Of a stretch of 64,000 nucleotides of DNA, positions 53,294-62,983 are shown piece after piece. The notes under the pieces are model-generated. The model was not told the DNA's origin and made no database searches. It worked only from the letters and a program-made list of their open reading frames with translations. The first letter of the stretch is position 1. The number at the start of each line of letters is the position of its first letter. Source of the DNA: Bacillus sp. FJAT-44742 (GTDB lineage: Bacteria > Bacillota > Bacilli > Bacillales > Marinococcaceae); contig NZ_KZ454936.1 in assembly GCF_002797315.1 (NCBI RefSeq), forward strand, positions 3,333,946 to 3,397,945, written 5' to 3'. A program made the position numbers and the translations under genes.

Positions 53294-54342
53294 ACACTAC
53301 AAAAGAAAAACAACAGAACCAGCATGACGTTCAAAACCGTGAAAAGTTAGTAGAAGTTAAAAATATAAAAAAATACTTTCCTATCAAGGGAGGGTTCTTA
53401 AAAAGAACGGTAGCCCATGTTAAAGCAGTTGATGATATCACATTTGACGTCTACAAAGGAGAAACCTTAGGAATTGTGGGAGAGTCAGGGTCTGGAAAAT
53501 CCACATTAGGAAGAATGATCCTTCGTCTTCTTGATTCTACTGAAGGAGAGATCCGTTTTGACGGACAAGAGATAACAAATATCTCTCAACGGAAAATGCG
53601 GAATTTAAGAAAAGAAATGCAGACGATTTTTCAGGATCCCTACGCATCTTTAAATCCAAGAATGAGTGTAGGAGAAATCATAGAAGAGCCGATGGTCGTT
53701 CAAAAGCTCATGAGCAAAAATGAACGGGAAAAAAGAGTCATAGATCTTCTTGAAACAGTGGGTCTGAACGAAAGTGCAAGGAACAAATATCCCCATGAAT
53801 TTTCCGGCGGTCAGCGGCAGCGAATAGGGATTGCCCGTGCTCTTTCTACTCGTCCCAAGCTGATTATAGGTGATGAACCCGTTTCCGCCCTGGACGTTTC
53901 AGTTCAGTCACAGGTTCTTAATCTGATGGAAGATTTACAGGATGAATACGGGTTAACTTACATCTTTATTGCTCATGACCTTAGCGTGGTTAAGCATATC
54001 AGCGACCGTGTGGCTGTGATGTATCTTGGAAAGCTGGCAGAAATTGCTCCCAAGGAATCAATATACAAAAAACCACTTCATCCTTACACACAGGCCTTAA
54101 TATCGGCTGTGCCGACAACCAATGTAGAAGAAGAAAAAGAAAGGGTGGTCTTAGAGGGTGACTTGCCGAGCCCTTCTAACCCTCCTTCAGGTTGTCCGTT
54201 CCACACGAGATGTCCGGAAGCTCATGAGAGATGCAAAACAGAACGGCCTCAATTAACAGATATGGGTGGAGGACATTATGTTGCTTGTCACTTGTACACC
54301 GAGCCTGAACCTAAAATTGCTGAAAATGCTGAACAAGACTAA
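53290..54342 (+). CDS. appF: Oligopeptide ABC transporter ATP-binding protein AppF
   Basis: This is the second ATPase of the importer, 350 residues. It has Walker A GESGSGKST (64-72), FSGGQRQRIGIARAL, Walker B IIGDEPVSALDV and the C-terminal Cys cluster (CPFHTRCPEAHERC). Its ATG overlaps the appD stop as ATGA. With AppD it forms the heterodimeric motor. An N-terminal extension of about 20 Gln/Asn-rich residues precedes the ABC domain. Confidence 0.92.
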   Translation: MNTTKEKQQNQHDVQNREKLVEVKNIKKYFPIKGGFLKRTVAHVKAVDDITFDVYKGETLGIVGESGSGKSTLGRMILRLLDSTEGEIRFDGQEITNISQRKMRNLRKEMQTIFQDPYASLNPRMSVGEIIEEPMVVQKLMSKNEREKRVIDLLETVGLNESARNKYPHEFSGGQRQRIGIARALSTRPKLIIGDEPVSALDVSVQSQVLNLMEDLQDEYGLTYIFIAHDLSVVKHISDRVAVMYLGKLAEIAPKESIYKKPLHPYTQALISAVPTTNVEEEKERVVLEGDLPSPSNPPSGCPFHTRCPEAHERCKTERPQLTDMGGGHYVACHLYTEPEPKIAENAEQD

Positions 54343-54445
54343 CCTATTCAGTTTTTAACCTGTACAGGAGGTGACGCGGGTATAGGAGGCGAGGGAAGAG
54401 TCAAAAAAGTTTGCTGGTTTACAAAATAAAAGGGGGTAACAAAAG

Positions 54446-56227
54446 ATGAAAAATAAAAGTTTGTTATTTTTATTATCAACAGGTCTTATCTTGTCAGCGT
54501 GCAATGGCGGCGATGAGGATTTTGAAGAAGGTGCAGATCCGGCAGAAGATGGCACGGAAACAGAGACAGATGGAGAAAACGGTGAAACGGCAGGAGAGCC
54601 TCAAGAAGGCGGAAATATAAATCTTGCCATGTATTCCGCACCAGATCACCAGTTTAATCCAATTTACTATCAATCCTCATATGATAATAATATCCTGGAG
54701 TTCACACATGAAAAGCTTTTTGAACAGAACGAAGACCTTGAATTTTACGGGGAACTTGCAGAAGAATACGAATTAAATGATGAGCAAACAGAAATGACTG
54801 TTCAGCTTCGTGAAGATGTCGTATGGCATGATGGAGAGCCATTTACTGCAGACGATGTCGTGTTTACTTATACTGCTATCGCTGACCCAGGATATACAGG
54901 TGTTCGTACAAGCTATGCAGATTCACTGTTAGGCTATGATGAGTTTAAAGCCGGTGATACGGAGGAGTTTGAAGGTGTGGAAGCTGTAGATGAACATACG
55001 GTTGTATTTCGGTGGGAAGAGCCTACTGTAACACCAGAATACGATGCCAGCTTCTTTATTATTCCAGAGCATGTGTTTGGTGATGTTCCTGCTGATGAAA
55101 TGGAACAACATTCTGCTTCCTCTAACCCTGGGGAAATCATTGGAACAGGGCCGTTTGAGTTTACCGCAGCTGTAGAAGGGGATCGCTATGAGCTTGAAGC
55201 ATTTGAGGATTACTGGAAAGGTAGACCTCATCTCGATAGTGTGACCTGGAGAGTGGTTGACCAATCTGTTATGACTGGTTTACTGGATAATGGTGAGATT
55301 CACATGGTGGCTGAACCAGACGGAATCGTGCCAAATGATGTGGAAAGTGTTGAAGCGCTGGGGAATGTGAACCTTTACCAGCCTCAAGATTTAGGTTACC
55401 AATACATGGGTCTTAAATTGGCTCACCGTCCAAGTGAGGATGTGGAAGCCGGTGTAGTTGATCCTGATAATTTCATTATTAACGAAAAACTTGAAGACAA
55501 GCGTGTGCGTCAAGCTCTTGTCTATGGTATTAATCGTGAAGCGATGATTGAAGGACTCCTTCATGGTTCTGGAGAGGTCCTCCACGCTCCATTCCCGGAA
55601 GCTTCCTGGGCATATGATGAAGATGCACCAGTGAAATATGAGTACGACCCGGATCAGGCACGTGCCCTTCTTGAAGATGCCGGTTTTGAAGATGTAACAG
55701 GCGATGGCTTCTATGAAGATCCAGATGGAGAAGAATACGTATTGAACCTTGAATACCCTACTGGAAATGAAGCTCGTGAGAATGCGGCTTTAGTTATCGG
55801 GGAGAACCTTCAGGATATTGGTATTAATGTAAATGTGCAGCAGCCTCGTGAGTTTTCTGCTCATGCTGACCGAGTTGAGGATGACGAGAGAAGCATGGAT
55901 CTTTACCTGATGGGCTGGAGCTTAGCATCTGGCGATCCGGATCCTGCAGTCTATTTCCAGTCTGATGTTGCTTATAACTATACACGCTGGAATGATGAGC
56001 ATAGTGACGAACTCATTGCAGCTGGTGTACAAGCTCCAGAAGCATTTGATGAAGAGTACCGAATGGAAGTGTATGCAGAGTGGGCGGAGCATGTATCTGA
56101 AGAAGTTCCTATGGTCTTCTTATGGTCTCCAATCAATAACTTTGCATACGTCGACAGCCTCCAGGGAGTTACTGAACACCCTGCCAATATGTACAAAGAT
56201 ACACACGAGTGGTACCTCGCCGAATAA
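54446..56227 (+). CDS. appA: Oligopeptide-binding lipoprotein AppA
   Basis: This 593-residue family-5 solute-binding protein catches peptides outside the membrane. The signal ends LSAC with lipid-site Cys19. A linker of about 40 residues extremely rich in Glu/Asp follows, then the binding domain with DDVVFTYTAIADPGY, GTGPFEFT, KRVRQALVYGINREAM-type and LYLMGWSLASGDPDP motifs. The very acidic linker is unusual and would suit a saline or alkaline surface. A strong hairpin separates it from appB, a common way to raise binding-protein levels. Confidence 0.93.
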   Translation: MKNKSLLFLLSTGLILSACNGGDEDFEEGADPAEDGTETETDGENGETAGEPQEGGNINLAMYSAPDHQFNPIYYQSSYDNNILEFTHEKLFEQNEDLEFYGELAEEYELNDEQTEMTVQLREDVVWHDGEPFTADDVVFTYTAIADPGYTGVRTSYADSLLGYDEFKAGDTEEFEGVEAVDEHTVVFRWEEPTVTPEYDASFFIIPEHVFGDVPADEMEQHSASSNPGEIIGTGPFEFTAAVEGDRYELEAFEDYWKGRPHLDSVTWRVVDQSVMTGLLDNGEIHMVAEPDGIVPNDVESVEALGNVNLYQPQDLGYQYMGLKLAHRPSEDVEAGVVDPDNFIINEKLEDKRVRQALVYGINREAMIEGLLHGSGEVLHAPFPEASWAYDEDAPVKYEYDPDQARALLEDAGFEDVTGDGFYEDPDGEEYVLNLEYPTGNEARENAALVIGENLQDIGINVNVQQPREFSAHADRVEDDERSMDLYLMGWSLASGDPDPAVYFQSDVAYNYTRWNDEHSDELIAAGVQAPEAFDEEYRMEVYAEWAEHVSEEVPMVFLWSPINNFAYVDSLQGVTEHPANMYKDTHEWYLAE

Positions 56228-56244
56228 GGCTGTATAAGATGGTA

Positions 56245-56276
56245 AATGGCGTGTGGTGAATATGCCACACGCCATT
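56245..56276 (+). other. 12-bp perfect hairpin between appA and appB
   Basis: AATGGCGTGTGG (56245-56256) pairs exactly with CCACACGCCATT (56265-56276) and no T-run follows. It probably stabilises the appA 3' end after cleavage or causes partial termination. Confidence 0.75.
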
Positions 56277-56302
56277 GCTATGAGAGGGAGAAGGAGGAAA
56301 AC

Positions 56303-57268
56303 ATGTACAAGTATATACTAAGGCGCGTACTTGTCTTCATTCCGATGTTATTTATTGTGACAGTTGTTGTGTTTGCCCTAGCCTATTTAGCACCAGGGGA
56401 CCCTTTAACAGGCCAGCAGCTCGATCCTACGATTGACCCGGAAGTTTTAGAGCAGCGTCGAGAAGCATTGGGATTAAATGACCCACCCCATGTGCAATAT
56501 GCAAATTGGCTCTCTAATGTGGCAAGAGGGAACCTGGGCGATTCATTGCACTACTCGGGACGAACAGTACAGGAGCTTATCATATCGAGGGTGCCCAATA
56601 CAATTTATTTAGCGGTATTTTCTTTATTTGTCACGATTATTGTCGGTTTGCCTATAGGGATTTATTCAGCTCGTAAGCAATACACCGTAGTAGATTATTC
56701 TGCTACTACATTTGGTTTTTTGGGACTGGCAACACCTAACTTTTTTGCTGCACTGGTGGCGATTTATTTCTTTTCGTTCCAATTAGGGTGGTTTCCAGCA
56801 CAGGGAACGGTATCATCGACGAGTTTGACAGGGTTTGAAGCCTTTATTGATCGATTGCATCATTTAGTTCTTCCAGGGATCACCCTGGGATTGGCAAGCA
56901 CTGCCATTTATATGCGCTACATCAGATCTGAAATGCTAGACGTCATGGGAAGTGACTTTATTCGGACCGCACGTGCTAAAGGGTTAGGAGAAAACAGTGT
57001 TCTTTATAAGCACACCCTTCGAAACGCATTGATTCCAATCATCACTTTACTTGGGTTTGAGTTTGGAACCCTGTTAAGCGGGGCGGTAGTGATTGAAGCC
57101 ACCTTTAACTTCCCAGGACTAGGACAACTCTTTTTAACAGGAATAATGAACAGGGACTTTCCGTTAATAATGGGGATAAATTTATTAGTTGGAGTTACGA
57201 TATTAGTCGGTAACTTGTTAGCGGATATTTTCTACGCTGTAGTTGATCCGCGAATTCGCTACGATTGA
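56303..57268 (+). CDS. appB: Oligopeptide ABC transporter permease AppB
   Basis: This 321-residue permease has six membrane segments and the EAA loop (RTARAKGLGENSVLYKHTLRN) that contacts the ATPases. It begins MYKYILRRVLVFIPMLF. The first segment is followed by LAPGDPLTGQ, usual for OppB/DppB. I chose the ATG at 56303 after GAAGGAGG; the longer frame begins in the intergenic hairpin. Confidence 0.94.
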   Translation: MYKYILRRVLVFIPMLFIVTVVVFALAYLAPGDPLTGQQLDPTIDPEVLEQRREALGLNDPPHVQYANWLSNVARGNLGDSLHYSGRTVQELIISRVPNTIYLAVFSLFVTIIVGLPIGIYSARKQYTVVDYSATTFGFLGLATPNFFAALVAIYFFSFQLGWFPAQGTVSSTSLTGFEAFIDRLHHLVLPGITLGLASTAIYMRYIRSEMLDVMGSDFIRTARAKGLGENSVLYKHTLRNALIPIITLLGFEFGTLLSGAVVIEATFNFPGLGQLFLTGIMNRDFPLIMGINLLVGVTILVGNLLADIFYAVVDPRIRYD

Positions 57269-57278
57269 GGTGAAAGAC

Positions 57279-58214
57279 ATGAGTGATCCAAGAGCTACAG
57301 AACAAATGGATAACACAGACCCAGGTGCACCTGAACCGAGCGAAGGACAAGAAAAGGAAAAGCACTATAGTCCCACCCAACTCGCTTTGCGGCGCTTTAT
57401 CCGCAATAAGTTAGCGGTTATCGGTCTCGTTATCTTTATTTTAATAACTATTGTATCCTTTAGTGCTCCGTTAATAACAGACATTGACCCGACAAGAACG
57501 GACTTGTTAAACGTACACGCTGAGCCAAATTCTACTAATCTTCTAGGGACGGACAGTTCAGGGAGAGATAACTTTGCCCGATTATTGTACGGTGGGCAGG
57601 TGTCTATTCAAGTAGGGGTATTTATTACCCTTATCGTTACAGTGATTGGTGTTGTGTTTGGCTCATTAGCTGGGTACTACGGGGGAATTGTGGATAGTGC
57701 TATTATGCGTTTGGCTGACCTTTTTTTAATCTTTCCATTCTTGCTTATGGTGTTAACAGTAGTAACTATTTTAGAGGAAACGACTATTTTCATATTCGTG
57801 GTGACTTTAGGTTTAATTACGTGGCCAAATATCACCCGTATTATAAGAGGGAATTATTTATCTTTAAGGGAGAAAGAATACGTTCTTAGTGCGAGATCAA
57901 TAGGCGCCTCTGATCTTCGGATTATCGGGAAGCATATGATCCCGAATGCTGTCGGTCCGATTATCGTCAATGCTACCGTCATTATGGCACAAATGATCAT
58001 CTTAGAATCTGCATTAAGTTTCCTTGGTTTTGGAATTCCGCAGCCTACACCAACGTGGGGATCTATGCTGAGTGAAGCCACAAGCTTAAATATATTAACA
58101 AATCAGCCATGGGCCTGGCTGCCGCCTGGTCTTCTGATTGTGCTGACTGTCTTATCTATTAACTTCGTCGGTGATGGGTTAAGAGATGCGTTTGATCCTA
58201 AAAGCCAAAGATAG
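57279..58214 (+). CDS. appC: Oligopeptide ABC transporter permease AppC
   Basis: This 311-residue partner permease has a charged N-terminal tail of about 45 residues, six membrane segments, LGTDSSGRDNFARLLYGGQVS after the first segment and the EAA loop (LSARSIGASDLRIIGKHMIPN). The ATG at 57279 lies after GAGGTG. It follows appB by ten bases. A terminator ends the operon. Confidence 0.94.
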   Translation: MSDPRATEQMDNTDPGAPEPSEGQEKEKHYSPTQLALRRFIRNKLAVIGLVIFILITIVSFSAPLITDIDPTRTDLLNVHAEPNSTNLLGTDSSGRDNFARLLYGGQVSIQVGVFITLIVTVIGVVFGSLAGYYGGIVDSAIMRLADLFLIFPFLLMVLTVVTILEETTIFIFVVTLGLITWPNITRIIRGNYLSLREKEYVLSARSIGASDLRIIGKHMIPNAVGPIIVNATVIMAQMIILESALSFLGFGIPQPTPTWGSMLSEATSLNILTNQPWAWLPPGLLIVLTVLSINFVGDGLRDAFDPKSQR

Positions 58215-58215
58215 T

Positions 58216-58247
58216 AAAAGAGCTGTTCCGGTTGGAACGGCTCTTTT
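58216..58247 (+). terminator. Terminator of the app operon
   Basis: AAAAGAGCTGTTCC (58216-58229) pairs with GGAACGGCTCTTTT (58234-58247) with one mismatch; the T-run closes the stem. Confidence 0.9.
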
Positions 58248-58279
58248 ACTACATTTTAAATTTTTTTTTAGAAAACTGC

Positions 58280-58308
58280 TTGCATGGGTTATGACCTTAT
58301 GCTATTAT
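58280..58308 (+). promoter_or_regulatory. Sigma-A promoter of tRNA-Ser
   Basis: TTGCAT (58280-58285), 17 bases and TATTAT (58303-58308), about 35 bases before the tRNA. Confidence 0.88.
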
Positions 58309-58342
58309 AGTTCTTGTCAGCCAAAAAGACATAATCAAGCAC

Positions 58343-58435
58343 GGAGGAGTACCCAAGTCCGGCTGAAGGGAGCGGTCTTGAAAACCGCCAGGGGCTTTGC
58401 GGCCCGCGGGGGTTCGAATCCCTCCTCCTCCGCCA
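58343..58435 (+). tRNA. tRNA-Ser (TGA)
   Basis: This 93-nt class-II tRNA has GGAGGAG/CTCCTCC acceptor arms, the anticodon loop CT-TGA-AA between GCGGT and ACCGC, a long variable arm and encoded CCA. Confidence 0.97.
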
Positions 58436-58451
58436 TAATACTTACTATTAC

Positions 58452-58484
58452 AAGCATACCTTTTGTCAAAGGGTATGCTTTTTT
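58452..58484 (+). terminator. Terminator of tRNA-Ser
   Basis: AAGCATACC (58452-58460) pairs with GGTATGCTT (58472-58480), followed by six T. Confidence 0.9.
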
Positions 58485-58496
58485 ATACTTAAATAA

Positions 58497-59024
<528 letters not shown>

Positions 59025-59088
59025 ATTGGCTGCCTCTGGTTTGTCGTGATATAGTTACCTTAGAGGTTTTAGAAGTGGAGGGAGAACG

Positions 59089-59244
59089 GTGCAACCGAAT
59101 CAATTTTCTTTAGAAACAGCACAAAGGCTTGCTGAAAAACTTAATATGCCGCTAGAGCATATCATGCATACGCCGCCTCATGTAATTATGGCTAAGATTG
59201 CTGAATTGGAAAAAAAGCAGGAAAACACCGCAAACGAGAAATAA
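59089..59244 (+). CDS. Small conserved-looking protein between tadA and SRP RNA
   Basis: This is a 51-residue GTG-started protein (MQPNQFSLETAQRLAEKLN at the start, ending in ENTANEK). GGAGGGAGA lies at good distance before it. Composition is protein-like, with two amphipathic helices around an MHTPPH turn. I recall similar small proteins near tadA in Bacillales but cannot name a family. Function unknown. Confidence 0.65.
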   Translation: MQPNQFSLETAQRLAEKLNMPLEHIMHTPPHVIMAKIAELEKKQENTANEK

Positions 59245-59265
59245 AAATTTTCTACGAAGAACCTC

Positions 59266-59294
59266 TTGCATTTTGTATCAAGAGTATGTAGAAT
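59266..59294 (+). promoter_or_regulatory. Sigma-A promoter of the SRP RNA
   Basis: TTGCAT (59266-59271), 17 bases and TAGAAT (59289-59294). The transcript would carry about 40 extra 5' bases, including a GCGTC/GACGC hairpin, that must be trimmed. Confidence 0.85.
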
Positions 59295-59341
59295 GAGAAA
59301 TGCGTCGCTGAAATGCTGACGCCTAACAATGTTATCAAATT

Positions 59342-59611
59342 TGTCGTGCTAGGCGGGGAGGTAGCGGTGCCCTGTACTCGCAATCCGCTATAGCGAGGCT
59401 TAATCCCTTCTCGAGGTTTTGTCTCCGTAAGGTCTGCCCTGAATAAGTGGTGTTGACGCCCGGGTTCTGCGCAACGGAAACCCGTGAACCCTGTCAGGTC
59501 CGGAAGGAAGCAGCAGTAAGCGGCCACTTCTGTGTGCCGCAGAGTCGCCTGGGTCTAGCTAACTGTTCAGGTAACGCTTATGGAGGCATTATCAACAGAA
59601 GGTGCACGGCT
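59342..59611 (+). ncRNA. scr: Signal recognition particle RNA (large, Bacillus type)
   Basis: About 270 nt. The ends and core match the B. subtilis scRNA: GTGCTAGGCGGGGAGGTAGC at the start, TGTCAGGTCCGGAAGGAAGC for the Ffh-binding helix 8 and GAAGGTGCACGG at the end. It has the Alu domain typical of Bacillus and targets membrane proteins with Ffh. End positions are estimated by similarity to within a few bases. Confidence 0.95.
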
Positions 59612-59629
59612 TTAATAAATGAAATGATC

Positions 59630-59657
59630 AAACGGCTCCGTCGGGGTCGTTTTTTTG
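59630..59657 (+). terminator. Terminator of the SRP RNA
   Basis: AACGGCTCC pairs with GGGGTCGTT (wobble), followed by seven T. Confidence 0.85.
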
Positions 59658-59772
59658 TACATAAAATTATTGAAAAGAAAAGTCCGGAATTGGTTGTATC
59701 CTTGCTTTGAATTATGCGCTTGAGACCGGTATAATTAGGGATGAATGTCAGCCGGTTAAAGGAGGAACGGGA

Positions 59773-61476
59773 GTGAGCTACCAGGCGCTTTACAGGGTAT
59801 GGAGACCACGGCAGCTAAGCGATGTGGTGGGACAGGAACATATTACAAAGACACTGCAGAATGCTTTGATCCAGGAAAAGTTCTCTCACGCCTATTTATT
59901 TACTGGGCCCAGGGGGACAGGGAAAACAAGCGCAGCCAAAATCATCGCTAAAGCCATCAACTGTGAACACGCTCCCGTAAAAGAACCTTGTAATGAGTGT
60001 TCTTCTTGCCGGGGGATAGGAGATGGATCAATTGTTGATGTAATGGAAATAGATGCGGCTTCGAACAACGGGGTCGACGAAATCCGCTATATCCGTGAAA
60101 ATGTAATGGCTTCACCCAGAGATATCAGGTATAAAGTGTACATTATAGATGAAGTGCATATGCTTTCTACAGGAGCGTTCAATGCGCTTTTAAAAACGCT
60201 TGAAGAGCCTCCGAAGCATGTTGTTTTTATACTGGCAACAACGGAACCTCATAAGATTCCCTTAACAATTATATCTCGCTGCCAGCGTTTTGATTTCAAA
60301 AGAATATCCAGCCAGGCCCTCGTTGGCCGAATGGAATATATCTTAGAAGAGCAGCATATTGAGGCAGAACAAGAAGCTCTCCATTTGATTGGTCGTGCAG
60401 CCGAGGGCGGTATGAGGGATGCATTGAGTCTGTTAGACCAGGCCATTTCTTTTGCTGAAGATAAGGTGACATCTGCTGACGTTCTTGCTATTACCGGAGC
60501 TGTGTCACAGCAATTTTTGACTGATACAGCCAGGGCTTTAAAGGACAAAGATACAGCAAAAGCGATCAAGACAGCAGATGCTTTAATAAGAGAGGGGAAA
60601 GATCCCCTTCGCTTTATGGAAGACTTAATTTATTACTTCCGGGATATGCTTTTATATAAAACAGCACCGGAGCTGGATGAAGTGCTTGACCGTGTGAGAG
60701 TGGAGGAAAGCTTCGAGGAGATAGCCCAGTCCATTGACACTCCATGGTTATATGAAGTAATTGATAAGCTGAACCACTATCATCAGGAGATGAAGTGGGC
60801 AAGCCACCCAAAAATTTTTTTGGAGCTGTCTTTAATCAATGTTTGTTATGTAGAAAACCAGGCTGAAGGAACAAGCTCTGCAGAGGTCCAGGAATTATAC
60901 AAGAAGCTCAGCCGGATGGAAAAAGAGCTGGAGACGTTGAAAAAGCAGGGAGTACCTGCCGCTGCAGGAAAAAAAGAAGAATCGCAGCCAAAATCCCGAG
61001 TGGCGCCTTCTATTTCTTCCTCCAAACAGGGCGGGGTTAATTTAGCCGGACTGGGCAAGGTCAAAGAAATGCTAGGTTCGGCTTCGAAACAGGAACTTCA
61101 AGTCATTTCTTCTAAATGGCCGGAAGTAATGAATAAAATTAAAAGCGAAAGTGTCCCGGCCAGTGCCTGGGCAAGTGATTCTAAGCCGGTGGCGGCCACA
61201 GGGGATTCTGTGCTCCTGGCATTTCAAAACGAGATGCACAGAAACATGGTGGACTCAAAGTTCCGCTCATTAGTTGAAAGCGCGATTGAAACGATCAGCG
61301 GGAAGCCGATGACTCTTATAACCATTCTTATGGGCCAATGGGAAAAGGTTAAGGAAGATTATATGCGGAGCCAGCTCAGCAGCCAGACAGAAGACGAGGC
61401 AGGAACGGAGCCGATTGTTGACGAAGCCATTAAATTAGTAGGTTCTGATTTAATAGAAATTGTAGAAAGTGAATAG
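59773..61476 (+). CDS. dnaX: DNA polymerase III gamma/tau subunit
   Basis: This 567-residue clamp-loader ATPase has Walker A GPRGTGKTS (about 45-53), a four-cysteine zinc module (CEHAPVKEPCNECSSC), a VYIIDEVHMLS Walker B and sensor 1 ILATTEPHKIP. A C-terminal tau region follows. I chose the GTG at 59773, after AAAGGAGGAACGG, giving MSYQALYRVWRP, the usual start. I see no slippery programmed-frameshift signal of the E. coli type. ebfC and recR follow. Confidence 0.96.
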   Translation: MSYQALYRVWRPRQLSDVVGQEHITKTLQNALIQEKFSHAYLFTGPRGTGKTSAAKIIAKAINCEHAPVKEPCNECSSCRGIGDGSIVDVMEIDAASNNGVDEIRYIRENVMASPRDIRYKVYIIDEVHMLSTGAFNALLKTLEEPPKHVVFILATTEPHKIPLTIISRCQRFDFKRISSQALVGRMEYILEEQHIEAEQEALHLIGRAAEGGMRDALSLLDQAISFAEDKVTSADVLAITGAVSQQFLTDTARALKDKDTAKAIKTADALIREGKDPLRFMEDLIYYFRDMLLYKTAPELDEVLDRVRVEESFEEIAQSIDTPWLYEVIDKLNHYHQEMKWASHPKIFLELSLINVCYVENQAEGTSSAEVQELYKKLSRMEKELETLKKQGVPAAAGKKEESQPKSRVAPSISSSKQGGVNLAGLGKVKEMLGSASKQELQVISSKWPEVMNKIKSESVPASAWASDSKPVAATGDSVLLAFQNEMHRNMVDSKFRSLVESAIETISGKPMTLITILMGQWEKVKEDYMRSQLSSQTEDEAGTEPIVDEAIKLVGSDLIEIVESE

Positions 61477-61500
61477 TGACTATATTAGGAGGCGTGAGAA

Positions 61501-61812
61501 ATGAAAAATATGGGTAGTATGATGAAACAAATGCAAAAGATGCAAAAACAGATGCAAAAAGCACAAGAAGAACTGAAAGAAAAAACTGTTGAGGCGACAG
61601 CAGGTGGAGGAGCGGTTAAGGTTATCGCTTCTGGTGACAAGCGAATTGTAGATATTGAAATTGATGAAGATGTAGTAGATCCAGATGATGTAGAAATGCT
61701 TCAAGACTTGGTTCTAGCCGCAACAAATGAGGCACTAAAACAAGTAGACGAGTTAGTAGAACAAGATATGGGCAAGTTCACGAAAGGGATGAACCTGCCT
61801 GGGATGTTCTAA
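61501..61812 (+). CDS. ebfC: Nucleoid-associated protein EbfC/YbaB family
   Basis: This 103-residue dimeric DNA-binding protein begins with Met/Gln/Lys-rich repeats ([17 protein letters not shown]) forming a long helix, then a compact domain with [18 protein letters not shown]. The gene is always between dnaX and recR in Bacilli (yaaK). AGGAGGCGTGAGAA precedes the ATG. Confidence 0.94.
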   Translation: MKNMGSMMKQMQKMQKQMQKAQEELKEKTVEATAGGGAVKVIASGDKRIVDIEIDEDVVDPDDVEMLQDLVLAATNEALKQVDELVEQDMGKFTKGMNLPGMF

Positions 61813-61829
61813 ATTAGGAGGAGTGTTCG

Positions 61830-62426
61830 GTGCAGTACCCTGCCCCTATTTCAAAGCTTATTGACGGGTTTATGAAACTCCCGGGAATTGGACCCAAGAC
61901 AGCCAGCCGTCTTGCTTTTTACGTGTTAGACATGAAGGAAGATGACGTCCTGGACTTTGCCAAAGCCCTCGTTAACGCAAAAAGAGATTTGACGTACTGT
62001 TCAGTATGCCACCATATAACAGATACTGATCCATGCAGGATATGTGAGGATAAACAACGAGATCAAACAGTTCTTTGTGTAGTGCAAGATTCAAAAGATG
62101 TGATGGCGATGGAGAAGATGCGTGAGTATCATGGCTTGTATCACGTGCTTCATGGAGAAATTTCCCCTATGGAGGGAATCGGGCCTGAAGATATTAAAAT
62201 TCCTGAACTTCTTAAAAGACTTCAAGATGACACAGTGACTGAAATCATTGTGGCAACAAACCCTACGATTGAAGGGGAGGCCACTGCCATGTACATTTCC
62301 CGCCTTGTTAAACCTACAGGAATTAAGGTAACAAGGATTGCACACGGGCTTCCTGTAGGAGGAGATCTGGAGTACGCGGATGAAGTAACGTTATCAAGAG
62401 CGATTGAGGGACGACGTGAGTTATAG
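61830..62426 (+). CDS. recR: Recombination mediator RecR
   Basis: This 198-residue protein forms a ring that acts with RecO and RecF to place RecA on gapped DNA. It has a helix-hairpin-helix ([15 protein letters not shown]), a zinc-binding C4 motif ([16 protein letters not shown], about 57-72) and a Toprim domain ([12 protein letters not shown]). It starts with GTG at 61830, after AGGAGGAG. Confidence 0.96.
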   Translation: MQYPAPISKLIDGFMKLPGIGPKTASRLAFYVLDMKEDDVLDFAKALVNAKRDLTYCSVCHHITDTDPCRICEDKQRDQTVLCVVQDSKDVMAMEKMREYHGLYHVLHGEISPMEGIGPEDIKIPELLKRLQDDTVTEIIVATNPTIEGEATAMYISRLVKPTGIKVTRIAHGLPVGGDLEYADEVTLSRAIEGRREL

Positions 62427-62440
62427 GAAAGAGGATGTCG

Positions 62441-62659
62441 ATGTTATTTAAAAAGAAAAGAATCCGGCAAAAAGAAAGAGAGAGGCTCGTGCGTTTAATC
62501 GGGGAAATGAAGCACCAGCTGGAAAGACAGCAGGCGTTTGTATCAAAAAGTGTAGAACCGTCAAGAGAAGTATTGGCTGATGTTAAGCTTACAGAAGCAA
62601 AGTATTTATTTCTCTTAAAAGAAGCCAGACAAAAGAAGGTAAGCGGAGTGAGTAAGTAA
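62441..62659 (+). CDS. yaaL: YaaL family protein (DUF2508)
   Basis: This is a 72-residue, strongly charged, mostly helical protein (LFKKKRIRQKERERLVRL at the start). It sits between recR and bofA, as yaaL does. Function unknown. Two in-frame ATGs (62435 and 62441) exist; GAGG suits the second, which I chose. Confidence 0.82.
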   Translation: MLFKKKRIRQKERERLVRLIGEMKHQLERQQAFVSKSVEPSREVLADVKLTEAKYLFLLKEARQKKVSGVSK

Positions 62660-62691
62660 AAAAGCACCTTTATCCTTCATATTGAAGAGGC

Positions 62692-62718
62692 ACCCACGTT
62701 TTATCGAAACGTGGGTTT
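62692..62718 (+). terminator. Terminator of the dnaX-ebfC-recR-yaaL operon
   Basis: ACCCACGTTT (62692-62701) pairs exactly with AAACGTGGGT (62707-62716), followed by TTTCTTT. In the rest of the gap to bofA I see only an ACTGGT/ACCAGT dyad near 62862-62888. Confidence 0.9.
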
Positions 62719-62983
62719 CTTTGTATTATTTATGGCCCCTTTTGTGCACTTTCGCTTTACTGCAGTCAGCAGACGTAAAGCCGGTATATCTGTTTTACAA
62801 TCTCCTGCGTTACTTTATTGATTGTGGAAGGTGAATGAAGGGAAGCTTATCCTGATATGGACTGGTTTTTTAAGGTAAAGGACCAGTCTGAAGTGCCTTT
62901 ACTTCTGACAGGTATTTTAAGGGAAAGATTTTTTAGGATGGACATACATATAGAGTAAACAAGTGAGTGGAAAGGCTAGGTGA

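Noticed and set aside
59252..59527. 91-codon minus-strand frame over the SRP RNA
   Set aside because: It overlaps a conserved structural RNA.
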